Positions 36,122 to 44,307 of a stretch of DNA of 64,000 nucleotides are shown here, in pieces. This stretch comes from Corynebacterium sp. 13CS0277 (GTDB lineage: Bacteria > Actinomycetota > Actinomycetes > Mycobacteriales > Mycobacteriaceae), in contig NZ_PPDL01000001.1 in NCBI RefSeq assembly GCF_002994655.1, positions 1-64,000 of the forward strand, in the 5' to 3' direction. Every line of letters starts with the position of its first letter. Position 1 is the first letter of the stretch. The translations under genes were made by a program, and so were the position numbers. The notes below the pieces were generated by a model. The model did not search any database. It was not told where the DNA came from and saw nothing but the letters and a program-made list of their open reading frames with translations.

Positions 36122-36519
36122 GCGTGCAGTACTCCACCGGGGCCACCAGTAGCGACAATCCGGCAGATTTCGAGCTGCCCGCCGACATCGCCGCCCAGGT
36201 GCGGTTCAACGACCAGGGGCTCGTCCCCGCCGTCGTGCAGGCTACCAGTGGGGAAGTGCTCATGCTCGCCTGGCAGGACGCCCACGCCCTGGCGTACACC
36301 TTGGCCACCCGCCAAGGCACCTACTACTCCCGCAGCCGCGCAGAGTATTGGATCAAAGGCCTGACCAGTGGGCACGTGCAGCATGTTGTCGATGTGGCCC
36401 TCGATTGTGATGGCGACACGGTGCTCATGACCGTGGAGCAAACCGGTGCGGCCTGCCACACCGGCTCCCGCACCTGCTTCGATGAGCGATCCCTCATCGG
36501 CGCAGACCACGCCGACTAG
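36118..36519 (+). CDS. hisI: phosphoribosyl-AMP cyclohydrolase
   Basis: A 133-residue zinc enzyme, monofunctional without the HisE domain. [18 protein letters not shown] and the metal-binding DCDGD...[11 protein letters not shown] region are present. Starts within hisF. Last gene of the his operon. Its last 35 coding bases (from 36485) lie in the 233-bp direct repeat whose second copy starts at 37444, so the element inserted downstream left hisI complete. Confidence 0.95.
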   Translation: MSVQYSTGATSSDNPADFELPADIAAQVRFNDQGLVPAVVQATSGEVLMLAWQDAHALAYTLATRQGTYYSRSRAEYWIKGLTSGHVQHVVDVALDCDGDTVLMTVEQTGAACHTGSRTCFDERSLIGADHAD

Positions 36520-36717
36520 ACCGCAGGGTGTCCATCCCCACGCTCCGGCGAGGGGGCACCCCTCCCGCAGCCCCGAGAATCACGCGTTGAAGTGAGTGAG
36601 CATGAGTACTGACCCCACTGTTGCTGCCGCACCGGCTGCGGCATCCCAGCCCGCCGCGCGGCGTACCGCCCGCCTGGCAGCCCTCGCGATGGCCGCCGGC
36701 GGCGGGGTGATGTGGGC
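36485..36717 (+). repeat. 233-bp direct repeat, left copy
   Basis: Identical over its length to 37444-37676. It contains the hisI 3' end, the hisI-downstream spacer with a GAGGGG/CCCCTC hairpin (36550-36564), and the first 38 codons of the next gene. One G at the edge is ambiguous between repeat and element. Confidence 0.95.
36550..36564 (+). terminator. short hairpin after hisI
   Basis: GAGGGG (36550-36555) pairs with CCCCTC (36559-36564), 31 bases after hisI. An identical copy lies at 37509-37523 in the right direct repeat. Six base pairs and no T-run, so termination is uncertain. Confidence 0.35.
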
Positions 36718-36742
36718 CCCGACTTGGCTCACCGCCAGGTGA
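36602..36742 (+). pseudogene. truncated copy of the Trp-associated membrane gene
   Basis: The first 38 codons are identical to the start of the gene at 37561-38262, then the frame runs into the inserted element and ends after eight foreign codons at TGA (36740-36742). It makes a useless 46-residue peptide with no complete membrane helix. It is a by-product of the 233-bp duplication. Confidence 0.85.
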
Positions 36743-37443
36743 CTAATCTCATGTTGACGCTCTGACCAGCTCGAATGGGATTCGAAAAGTTTAAAAGTGT
36801 GCACTAGGGCGCGCTCAAATTGGGCTACTAGGACGCGAAGATTTGACTTTGACTCTGGCCAATCGGCAGGCGTGTGCCGTCCGTTTTACGGGCGCAAGGC
36901 AAACGGCCTTCAGCCCACGGGATGCAAGGAATCTCTTCTGGCTCACAGCCCCTGCGTATGGCCTCTTCGGAGCTCGATCCCTCTTGGGCCGTGCCGTTTA
37001 TGGCTGGAAGATTGCCTCGCTGACCGGCGCCTATCTTCAAGAGAGTGTCCTCGACCAACCCCGCTGCCAATCCTTTGTCCGAGGCGTCACAACGTGCGAG
37101 GCAAAGTACTGGGCTGCATGCGGCCTCGCCTTGCCCTCGCTGTCTCTCCACTCAGTACGATAAAGCAGCTTCACGGAGGATTCCTGATAGAAGCGTTAAT
37201 CAGTGTCCACTTCGCAACCGGCTCCGAGACGTTCAGGGGGCGTCGTGCCGCCCGGTCCGGCGGTGCGCCACGACCTGAAGAGTGCGTCTTGGATGAGTGG
37301 AAAATGCCAGTTGATTACGACTTTTTAGGGCCTTCAGGAGCAAAATTTGTTGTTACCGTCGATGCCTTTCCTAACCAACAATCCTTGCTGGTGGTGTGGA
37401 TCACGGGGTGGTTGAACTGTGCACTAGGATGAGCCAAGTCGGG
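36718..37443. mobile_element. 726-bp element with 13-bp terminal inverted repeats
   Basis: CCCGACTTGGCTC (36718-36730) and its exact reverse complement (37431-37443) form the ends. TGTGCACTAGG occurs as a direct repeat at 36798-36808 and 37418-37428. The interior is visibly less GC-rich than the flanks. No transposase motif was recognised, so it looks like a non-autonomous insertion sequence or a MITE-like element. It is not flanked by a short target duplication but by the 233-bp direct repeats. The family is unknown. Confidence 0.75.
36797..37432 (+). CDS. long open frame inside the inserted element
   Basis: A GTG-started frame of 211 codons covers most of the element and ends in the right terminal repeat. 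The predicted protein is rich in Arg and Cys, lacks any transposase-like DDE, DEDD or HUH pattern, and its first 120 residues look unlike a folded protein; the last 50 (VDYDFLGPSGAKFVVTVDAF) look more protein-like. A 106-codon frame at 36843-37163 overlaps it. Either may be fortuitous. Confidence 0.25.
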   Translation: MCTRARSNWATRTRRFDFDSGQSAGVCRPFYGRKANGLQPTGCKESLLAHSPCVWPLRSSIPLGPCRLWLEDCLADRRLSSRECPRPTPLPILCPRRHNVRGKVLGCMRPRLALAVSPLSTIKQLHGGFLIEALISVHFATGSETFRGRRAARSGGAPRPEECVLDEWKMPVDYDFLGPSGAKFVVTVDAFPNQQSLLVVWITGWLNCALG

Positions 37444-37676
37444 AGCGATCCCTCATCGGCGCAGACCACGCCGACTAGACCGCAGGGTGTCCATCCCCAC
37501 GCTCCGGCGAGGGGGCACCCCTCCCGCAGCCCCGAGAATCACGCGTTGAAGTGAGTGAGCATGAGTACTGACCCCACTGTTGCTGCCGCACCGGCTGCGG
37601 CATCCCAGCCCGCCGCGCGGCGTACCGCCCGCCTGGCAGCCCTCGCGATGGCCGCCGGCGGCGGGGTGATGTGGGC
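37444..37676 (+). repeat. 233-bp direct repeat, right copy
   Basis: Perfect copy of 36485-36717. It begins with a 35-base remnant of the hisI 3' end (37444-37478) and provides the promoter region and start of the intact gene at 37561. Confidence 0.95.
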
Positions 37677-38262
37677 TGCAGGCCGCATGCCCTGGCTGCA
37701 GGTGGAGATCTTCGACGACAAGTCCGGTGCCGCCACCCACACCATCAGCGGCTCGACCTGGTCGACGGAAATCGCCGCCGTCGCGTTCGTCGTCCTCGTT
37801 GCCGCCATCGCCGGATTCGCGCTGCGGCGCCTGGGGCGGAGGGTGGCGGGACTCGTCGCCGCAGTGGGCGCCGTGGCGGCCAGCTACGCGCCCCTGGCAG
37901 TGATCGCCGGGGAACCTCAGGCCGCCCGCGCCCACGCGCTGCTCACGGCAGGCACCACGGTGGGGCAGTCCGGGCAGGCCCGGATCACTGCGTGGGCGAC
38001 GGTGGAGACCATCACCGTCCAGCCGGCCGGGGTGTGGCTGGCGTTCGCTGGCTGCGCGCTGGCACTCATGGGCGGGATCGTGCTGGCGCTGCGCCCCGGG
38101 GCGGATAGTGCGAAACGCTCCGCCTACGACACCGCGGCCGCCCGGAGGCAGCGCCTCGCCAGCGACCTGGAGCGCGTGGCGGACTCCCCGGAGGGCGCGG
38201 ACGATGCGCCGCGGGTGATGTGGGACGCGCTGGACGCTGATATTGACCCCACCCAGCGCTAA
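37561..38262 (+). CDS. Trp biosynthesis-associated membrane protein (TIGR02234 family)
   Basis: A 233-residue protein with four predicted helices (about 25-45, 63-83, 90-112 and 158-182) and an acidic, soluble C-terminal tail. This family lies next to trp genes, usually just before trpC, across actinobacteria, as here. Function unknown. Its first 38 codons lie in the right copy of the 233-bp repeat; the left copy starts a truncated duplicate. ATG 37561 gives the family's basic N-terminal start. Confidence 0.85.
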   Translation: MSTDPTVAAAPAAASQPAARRTARLAALAMAAGGGVMWAAGRMPWLQVEIFDDKSGAATHTISGSTWSTEIAAVAFVVLVAAIAGFALRRLGRRVAGLVAAVGAVAASYAPLAVIAGEPQAARAHALLTAGTTVGQSGQARITAWATVETITVQPAGVWLAFAGCALALMGGIVLALRPGADSAKRSAYDTAAARRQRLASDLERVADSPEGADDAPRVMWDALDADIDPTQR

Positions 38263-38584
38263 CGCACACACCGCCTCCACGGCCGTGGCAGTACGTGCTT
38301 GACGGAGCGTGTGCACGCGCGGGGTGCTGCGGCACAGTCGGGTGATGCGGGATGCTCAGTGGGCCCCGGGAGCAGGACGTATGCGCAGCCAATTTCCTAT
38401 TTCACGTCCCCAGTCGATAGTGTTCTAGTTAACACTCGCGTGGTGGCGGTGGAGGATTCCCCGCCCACCACACCCCGGTGGGCACGCCGTAGTCACGGCC
38501 CCGCCCCGACAACGTCGCCCGGTGGCACCGGCGGCGGGGGAGTGCGCTGCGCCGACCGCCACCTGGAGGAAAGGGGGATGTGCC
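38263..38584. other. intergenic region upstream of trpC
   Basis: No gene. It holds the inverted repeat at 38419-38436, a likely promoter, and the GAGGAAAGGGGG ribosome site for trpC near 38568. Confidence 0.5.
38419..38436. promoter_or_regulatory. inverted repeat, candidate trpC operator
   Basis: AGTGTT-CTAGTT-AACACT is a perfect 6-bp inverted repeat with a six-base spacer in an AT-rich island about 150 bases before trpC. It overlaps a possible -10 box (TAGTGT). A regulator was not identified. Confidence 0.45.
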
Positions 38585-39403
38585 GTGACTGGAACAACGA
38601 CCGTCTTCGACCTCATCATCGCGGGCGTGCGCGAAGACGTCGCCGCCCGTGAAGCTCGGGTGCCTTTCCAGGACATCAAGGCTCTCTCCCGCGACGCAGC
38701 GCCCGCCCGGGATGCGCTGGCTAGCCTCCGGATGCCCGGCTGTGCGGTCATCGCCGAACTCAAGCGCGCCACCCCCGTCAAGGGCGACATTGCCCCGATT
38801 CGCAAGCCTGCGGCGCTGGCCCGCGCCTTCGAGCGTGGCGGGGCCGCCATGGTGTCGTGCCACACGGAATCCCGCCGCTTCCACGGCTCCCTCACGGACC
38901 TCGCCGCGGTCAAGGCCGCGGTGAGTGTGCCGGTGATGTGCAAAGACTTCATCGTTGACCCGTACCAAATCCACGAAGCCCGCGTATTCGGGGCGGACAT
39001 GGTGCCGCTGCTCGTGGCGGCGCTGCCCCAGGCCCACCTGGAGGCGCTGCTGGACCGGGTGCACTCGCTCAACATGACCGCCCTCGTGGAGGTCCACACC
39101 CCGGAGGAAGCCTCCCGGGCGGTCGCCGCCGGGGCCCGCGTCATCGGCGTCAACGCCCGCAATCTGCGCACCCTCACCCTCGACCGGCAGGCCTTTGCCG
39201 CCATCGCCCCGGGGCTGCCCCGCGACGTCATCAAAATCGCCCTGTCGGGGGTGCGCACCACCAGCGACCTCATGGCGTATGCCGGTGCCGGCGCGGACGC
39301 AGTCGTCATCGGCGAAGGTCTGGTCACCTCGGCGGAACCCACCCAGCTGTGCCGCCAGTTGGTGGCGGCCGGCAAGCATCCTGCCTGCCCCAGCGACTCC
39401 TAG
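38585..39403 (+). CDS. trpC: indole-3-glycerol-phosphate synthase homologue, altered active site
   Basis: A 272-residue TIM barrel of the TrpC family. Expected residues E58 and K60 (IAELKRA), K120 ([15 protein letters not shown]), E169 (VEVHT), N190 (VNARNL) and S221 are present. The glutamate usually found in the IAESGVR motif is Leu220 here (IALSGVR); that position (E210 in the S. solfataricus enzyme) lines the active site. The usual LRKDF is MCKDF. Corynebacteria often have another TrpC fused to TrpF in the trp operon, so this copy may be diverging. GTG 38585 with GAGGAAAGG upstream is a clear start. Confidence 0.85.
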   Translation: MTGTTTVFDLIIAGVREDVAAREARVPFQDIKALSRDAAPARDALASLRMPGCAVIAELKRATPVKGDIAPIRKPAALARAFERGGAAMVSCHTESRRFHGSLTDLAAVKAAVSVPVMCKDFIVDPYQIHEARVFGADMVPLLVAALPQAHLEALLDRVHSLNMTALVEVHTPEEASRAVAAGARVIGVNARNLRTLTLDRQAFAAIAPGLPRDVIKIALSGVRTTSDLMAYAGAGADAVVIGEGLVTSAEPTQLCRQLVAAGKHPACPSDS

Positions 39404-39564
39404 CACCACCTCATGGTGTACCCCTGAGCCACCCCCACCTGCCCCGGCGCCTGCCGCCGTGGGGGCCGTGTGGCCTGCCTCAGGGGCGTGGGATACCCCC
39501 GCCCGTGGGGGGTTTCACCTCGATGGGGCGCACCACGGCGTCAGATAGGGCACACTAGACTGCT

Positions 39565-40548
39565 GTGACCCTGCATCATCTCGCACTCATTCCCTCCCCG
39601 CCCCAAGGCGTGTGGTACCTCGGCCCGATCCCGATCCGCGCCTACGCGCTGTGCATCATCACCGGCATCATCGTCGCCTTGTGGATGTCGAAGCGCCGCT
39701 ACGTCGCCCGCGGCGGCAGCGCGGACATCGTCGACGAGGCTGCCATCGTCGTGGTGATCTGCGGGCTCATCGGCGGCCGCCTATACCACGTGGCCACGAG
39801 CTACCAGCAATATTTCTGCGCCGACTGTAACCCCTGGGATGCCTTCAAAATCACCAATGGTGGTCTTGGCATCATGGGTGCGGTGGCCCTCGGCGTGCTG
39901 GGCGTGTGGCTCCTCATGCGCCGCCGGGGCCTGCCGCTGGGGCCGCTGGCCGACGCGATCGCTCCCGGCCTGGTGCTCGCGCAGGGCATTGGTCGCCTAG
40001 GCAACTACTTCAACCAGGAGCTCTACGGTGGGCCGACCGATCTGCCGTGGGGGCTGGAGATCTACCGCCGTGTCGACGCCCAGGGCAACCTCGCGCAGCT
40101 CACCGGCCGCTCCGACGGCACGGTCATCGCGGTGGTGCACCCCACGTTCCTCTACGAGCTCATCTGGACCGTGATCGTCTGCGGCATCCTGTTGTGGATG
40201 GATAAGCGCTTCCGTATGGGGCACGGGTCGGTGTTCGTCTCCTACATCGTCCTGTATTCCCTGGGCCGCAGCGTCGTGGAGTTCATGCGCACCGACACTG
40301 CGAATCACATCTTCGGCCTGCGCATCAACAACGTCCTCTACGGCATCCTTCTGCTTGTCGCCCTCATCATCCTCGTGTGCATGCGCCGCACCCGGGAGAC
40401 CCCGGAGGAGGTGCGCGGTGGGCAGCCTGCCCCCAGCGGGGCAGATGCGCCCACCGCCGCAGCCAACACCGCCGGCACTGCAGGTGCGCTTCAGGTAGCC
40501 GACGCCGCGGACGCACCCCGGGCGCAGGACACCCACCCGGCACCCTAG
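39565..40548 (+). CDS. lgt: prolipoprotein diacylglyceryl transferase
   Basis: A 327-residue inner-membrane enzyme attaching diacylglycerol to the lipobox cysteine of lipoproteins, for example the one encoded at 23844-24527. Seven helices; the Lgt signature [15 protein letters not shown] and HPTFLYE are present. The C-terminal ~40 residues are an Ala/Pro/Asp-rich tail typical of actinobacterial Lgt. GTG 39565 is the start; TAGACT at 39555-39560 may be a -10 box but is only four bases away. Confidence 0.95.
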   Translation: MTLHHLALIPSPPQGVWYLGPIPIRAYALCIITGIIVALWMSKRRYVARGGSADIVDEAAIVVVICGLIGGRLYHVATSYQQYFCADCNPWDAFKITNGGLGIMGAVALGVLGVWLLMRRRGLPLGPLADAIAPGLVLAQGIGRLGNYFNQELYGGPTDLPWGLEIYRRVDAQGNLAQLTGRSDGTVIAVVHPTFLYELIWTVIVCGILLWMDKRFRMGHGSVFVSYIVLYSLGRSVVEFMRTDTANHIFGLRINNVLYGILLLVALIILVCMRRTRETPEEVRGGQPAPSGADAPTAAANTAGTAGALQVADAADAPRAQDTHPAP

Positions 40549-40589
40549 TGACCCGCTCCCGTCCCTGCTTGAGTGGGGCGGGGATGACA

Positions 40590-40633
40590 CGCACCCACCG
40601 GCAGCGACGTGTGCTGCGGCACCGGTGGGTGCG
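40590..40633 (+). terminator. 12-bp hairpin after lgt
   Basis: CGCACCCACCGG (40590-40601) pairs perfectly with CCGGTGGGTGCG (40622-40633), 42 bases after the lgt stop. Confidence 0.6.
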
Positions 40634-40810
40634 TGCGTGTCTCCGGGGTGAGGCGCCTGGGGTGAGCGATTCGCCTCCCCCGAAGGGAGGAAACACGCTG
40701 GGGTGGCCGGGGTCTGGCACCTAGGGCGTGGGTGTTCGCCCAGGTGCGCAGGTGCGCAGGTGAGCCTTTCTGTCGGCGCGTAGTAGTGTGTGGTGGCACT
40801 CGACAACACC

Positions 40811-40836
40811 CCGGGGTGCTACACCCCGGCTTTTTT
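40811..40836 (+). terminator. Rho-independent terminator before brnF, possible attenuator
   Basis: CCGGGGTG (40811-40818) pairs with CACCCCGG (40822-40829), followed by CTTTTTT. Outer bases GACAAC (40802-40807) and GTTGTC (40837-40842) extend it. It lies 65 bases before the brnF start and after a promoter-like sequence, so it may control brnFE instead of ending lgt. Confidence 0.7.
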
Positions 40837-40900
40837 GTTGTCACCGTTTGCCATTGTTCGTTGGCTCATCGATCACAGGGAAGGACAGGTTCGACGCCCC

Positions 40901-41680
40901 ATGCCGCAGACCCCACCCTCGCCACCCGGCGAGCACGACCAGGGACCGGCCTTGTGCGTCGCCGCCCCCGCCCCGGGGCGCCTGGGGGAGGACCTGCGCA
41001 CGAGCGCCCGGATGATCGGGCCGATGATGCTGGGTCTGGTGCCCCTCGGACTGGCCTTTGGGGTGCTCGTGACCCAAAGTGGTTTCGCCTGGTACTGGGC
41101 GCCTGTTTTGTCGACGGTGATTTACGCCGGCTCCATGGAATTCGTCGCCCTCGGGCTCATTACTGCCGGCACCGGTCTGGTGACGGGCGCGGTCACGGCC
41201 GTGGTGGTCAACTTCCGGCACATCTTTTATGGGCTCACCCACCCGCGCGTGCATGGCTGGGCGGGTCTGTACACGGTGTACTCGCTGACCGACGAGACCT
41301 ATGCGGCACTCGCCGCGAAGGAGAATGTCTCCGAACGGGTCGTCGCCATCAGTCACCTGTTGTGCCAGGCGGCGTGGGTCATCCCCGGCATCATCGGCGC
41401 CCTGGTGGGTTCGGCGCTGCCTGCGGATCTCACCGGCATTGACTTCGTCATGCCGGCGCTGTTCGCTTCCCTGGCGACGGAGGCCTACCGTGCCAGCGGC
41501 ACCCCGCGGATGGTGGTGCTGGCGCTGGCGGCCACCGCGCTTGCGAGCTGGCTGGTGCCGGCCTACGCGCTGATCCTTGCGCTCAGTGTGTACGCACTTG
41601 TGGCGCTCATCCCGGGCACCATGGGCGTACGCCAGCCGGAGCCCGTCATCGTCGTCGACCATGCGCCGAAGGAGGCGTAG
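40901..41680 (+). CDS. brnF: branched-chain amino acid exporter large subunit (AzlC family)
   Basis: A 259-residue membrane protein with about seven helices. GLAFGVLVTQSG, YAGSMEFVALGLI and VVNFRHIFYGLT are the AzlC signature regions. With BrnE it exports leucine, isoleucine, valine and methionine in C. glutamicum. AGGGAAGGA precedes ATG 40901. Followed by brnE after seven bases. In C. glutamicum brnFE is controlled by a divergent lrp gene; none lies here. Confidence 0.88.
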   Translation: MPQTPPSPPGEHDQGPALCVAAPAPGRLGEDLRTSARMIGPMMLGLVPLGLAFGVLVTQSGFAWYWAPVLSTVIYAGSMEFVALGLITAGTGLVTGAVTAVVVNFRHIFYGLTHPRVHGWAGLYTVYSLTDETYAALAAKENVSERVVAISHLLCQAAWVIPGIIGALVGSALPADLTGIDFVMPALFASLATEAYRASGTPRMVVLALAATALASWLVPAYALILALSVYALVALIPGTMGVRQPEPVIVVDHAPKEA

Positions 41681-41687
41681 CCCGACC

Positions 41688-42092
41688 ATGATGCAGTCGC
41701 TTCTTTCCCCGCATTCGTCCGCCCGCGCGTTTCTGCTGGCGGCGGACGCGCACCCCGGGCGCTTCGGGCTGCCGGACGGGGTGGACTTCTCCCACACGGT
41801 GGCCCTGCTGGCCATCATCGGTGCGATCACGGTCGGCCTGCGGGCCGTGCCCTACGTCGCGGCCGGCGCGTGGAAGGACTCCGCCCTGTTGGCGCGGGCC
41901 TCCGTGGTGCTGCCCGTCGGGTTGATGAGTGTGCTGGCGTTCCGCAGTTCCCTGTCGATGGGTTCGCCCGTGGCCGCAGTGCTGGCGCTGGCGCTGACCA
42001 TCGCGGTGCAGTGGTGGCGGCGTTCCATGATGCTCTCCCTGGTGGTGGGTACGGGGGCGTACATGGCGCTCGTCGCGTTCGGGGTGGCGTAA
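41688..42092 (+). CDS. brnE: branched-chain amino acid exporter small subunit (AzlD family)
   Basis: A 134-residue protein with four helices after a ~30-residue polar start. ITVGLRAVPYVA, VLPVGLMSVLAFR and the final VVGTGAYMAL match AzlD. AAGGAGG within the end of brnF is its ribosome site. Two adjacent ATG codons at 41688 and 41691 are both possible starts. Confidence 0.86.
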   Translation: MMQSLLSPHSSARAFLLAADAHPGRFGLPDGVDFSHTVALLAIIGAITVGLRAVPYVAAGAWKDSALLARASVVLPVGLMSVLAFRSSLSMGSPVAAVLALALTIAVQWWRRSMMLSLVVGTGAYMALVAFGVA

Positions 42093-42538
42093 CACCGACC
42101 GTTGTTCACGCCGGATGTGTGTCGCTCGCGGAAGAGTGACCAGAGCGAGCGGTGCGCGCAGGGCACTGAGAACGGTGGCGGTGGGCGCGTGTCCCAGCGG
42201 GCTGTGGGGGAGAGCCTGTGGGTGGGGCGTGGGGAGGAGAAAAGCAACCGGAAAAACGACCGCGGGGTGCCCACCACGCGGCGGAAAAGCCCCGTCAGGC
42301 GCGGGTGTGATGAAGTTCAAACACGGGCTGTGGAGCGTGCTGGGAGACGGAAAAAACCGGCCCGACCATGCCCGGACAATGTTGGAATGTGCCCGTTTAT
42401 GTGGGAAAAGCTGGTGAGGGGCCCACACTTTGATGACACGGACATCGCCCTGCGGGGTACCCGGGGTGGGCATAACCAGCGGCGCAGATGGTGGCGGAAC
42501 GTGGCGGCGCGCGCCTGCCCGTCACTAGTGTGGGGGAC
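42093..42538. other. gene-free region upstream of pyk
   Basis: No credible gene on either strand. The right end carries the pyk -10 box TAGTGT (42526-42531), seven bases before the GTG start, implying a leaderless pyk transcript. A GGAGGAGAAAAGC stretch near 42232 has no start codon at proper distance. Confidence 0.45.
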
Positions 42539-44056
42539 GTGGAAAGACGAACCAAGATTGTATGTACCCTCGGCCCCGCCGTCGCCAGCAAGGAAGGCAT
42601 CCTCGGCCTGGCGAAGGCAGGCATGGATGTCGCGCGACTGAACATGTCGCACGGCGACCACGCGGACCACGAGAAGAACTACCAGTGGGTCCGTGAGGCC
42701 AACGATGAGACCGGCCGCGCCATCGGTATCCTGGCTGACCTCCAGGGCCCGAAGATCCGCCTCGGCCGTTTCACCGAAGGCTCCACCTACTGGGAGACCG
42801 GTGAGACCGTCCGCATCACCGTCGACGATGTCGCCGGCACCCACGATCGCGTGTCCACCACCTACAAGAACCTGGCGAAGGACGCCAAGCCGGGCGACCG
42901 CCTCCTCGTCGACGACGGCAAGGTCGGCCTCGTGTGCGTCACCGTCGAAGGCAACGACGTGGTGTGCGAGGTCGTCGAAGGCGGCCCCGTCTCCAACAAC
43001 AAGGGCGTGTCCCTGCCGGGCATGGACATCTCCGTCCCGGCCCTGTCCGAGAAGGACATCGCCGACCTGCGCTTCGCCCTGAAGCTCGGCGTCGACTTCA
43101 TCGCACTGTCCTTCGTCCGCTCCCCCGCGGACGTCGAACTCGTGCACGCCATCATGGATGAAGAGGGCCGCCGCGTCCCCGTCATCGCCAAGCTGGAAAA
43201 GCCCGAGGCCGTCGACGCCCTCGAGTCCATCATCCTCGCCTTCGACGCCATCATGATCGCCCGCGGCGACCTCGGCGTCGAGTGCCCCCTGGAGGACGTG
43301 CCGCTCGTCCAGAAGCGTGCCATCCAGATCGCCCGCGAGAACGCCAAGCCGGTCATCGTGGCCACCCAGATGCTCGACTCCATGATCGAGAACTCCCGCC
43401 CGACCCGCGCAGAGGCCTCCGACGTCGCCAACGCAGTCCTCGACGGTGCCGACGCCGTGATGCTCTCCGGCGAAACCTCCGTCGGTGTCGACCCGCAGAA
43501 CGTGGTGCGCACCATGGCCCGCATCGTCAAGGCCGCAGAGACCGACGGCGAGGTTCCCCCGCTGTCCCACATGCCCCGCACCAAGCGCGGCGTGATCTCC
43601 TACGCCGCCCGCGACATCGCCGAGCGCCTCAACGCCAAGGCCCTGGTGGCCTTCACCACCTCTGGTGACACCGCCAAGCGCCTGTCCCGCCTGCACTCCC
43701 ACCTGCCGCTGCTGGTGTTCACCCCCAACCAGGCCGTCCGCTCCCAGCTGGCGCTGACCTGGGGTGCCCAGACCTTCCTCACCCCTGAGGTGGCCGACAC
43801 CGACGAGATGATGCGTCAGGTCGACTCCCAGCTGCTGGCCATGCCGGAGTACAAGCGCGACGACATGATGGTTGTCGTCGCCGGCACCCCGCCCGGAGTC
43901 TCCGGCAACACCAACATGATCCAGGTCCACAACCTGGGCGAGCAGGCCGACAAGCCGGCCCCGAAGCCGTCCACCACCGCTAAGGTCGACGAGCCGAAGG
44001 CCGAGAAGAAGGCTGACAAGAAGAACAAGGGTAAGAAGAAGGACAAGAAGAAGTAA
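42539..44056 (+). CDS. pyk: pyruvate kinase with lysine-rich C-terminal tail
   Basis: A 505-residue enzyme making pyruvate and ATP from phosphoenolpyruvate and ADP. ERRTKIVCTLGP is the N-terminal signature, LADLQGPKIRLG and PVIAKLEKPEA, and the metal/active-site MIARGDLGVE are all present. GTG 42539 agrees with the C. glutamicum start and with the leaderless -10 box. Unlike the ~475-residue C. glutamicum enzyme, it ends in a ~30-residue Lys/Ala/Asp/Pro tail (from about residue 477) that is nearly all lysine over the last 15 residues. Confidence 0.96.
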   Translation: MERRTKIVCTLGPAVASKEGILGLAKAGMDVARLNMSHGDHADHEKNYQWVREANDETGRAIGILADLQGPKIRLGRFTEGSTYWETGETVRITVDDVAGTHDRVSTTYKNLAKDAKPGDRLLVDDGKVGLVCVTVEGNDVVCEVVEGGPVSNNKGVSLPGMDISVPALSEKDIADLRFALKLGVDFIALSFVRSPADVELVHAIMDEEGRRVPVIAKLEKPEAVDALESIILAFDAIMIARGDLGVECPLEDVPLVQKRAIQIARENAKPVIVATQMLDSMIENSRPTRAEASDVANAVLDGADAVMLSGETSVGVDPQNVVRTMARIVKAAETDGEVPPLSHMPRTKRGVISYAARDIAERLNAKALVAFTTSGDTAKRLSRLHSHLPLLVFTPNQAVRSQLALTWGAQTFLTPEVADTDEMMRQVDSQLLAMPEYKRDDMMVVVAGTPPGVSGNTNMIQVHNLGEQADKPAPKPSTTAKVDEPKAEKKADKKNKGKKKDKKK

Positions 44057-44105
44057 TTCTTCCCCCCTCTTCGCCACCACCGGGTGATCCCGGTGATGGC
44101 CCCGA

Positions 44106-44140
44106 GTCCGGCCCCCATGCAGCAGCATGCGGGGCCGGAC
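44106..44140 (+). terminator. 10-bp hairpin after pyk
   Basis: GTCCGGCCCC (44106-44115) pairs with GGGGCCGGAC (44131-44140), 50 bases after the pyk stop. Confidence 0.6.
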
Positions 44141-44201
44141 CTCGTTGCGGCGGCACCTCCTGCCGTGGCGGCCGCTGTCAGCGTGTGCGCTGCCACGAGA
44201 A

Positions 44202-44258
44202 ACGCCCCCGGCGGGCACACCCCACGCGAGAGAGCGTGAGGGTAGCCCCCGGGGGCGT
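44202..44258 (-). terminator. hairpin after the CAP-domain gene
   Basis: ACGCCCCCGG (44202-44211) pairs with CCGGGGGCGT (44249-44258), 50 bases beyond the minus-strand gene end. On the minus strand it is followed by TTTCTCG, a weak T-rich tract. Confidence 0.5.
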
Positions 44259-44307
44259 CTGTCTGCGCGCCACCCCGCGGTGCCGCAGGCCGCGCCGGGG
44301 AGGTGGG

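Larger units (their letters stand above)
40549..40900. other. intergenic region lgt to brnF
   Basis: Contains two hairpins (40590-40633 and 40811-40836) and, between them, a possible promoter at about 40780 (TAGTAGTGT). No independent gene seen. Confidence 0.5.

Noticed and set aside
36797..37432. Calling the element's long frame a transposase
   Set aside because: No DDE, DEDD, HUH, serine or tyrosine recombinase pattern and no helix-turn-helix could be seen.
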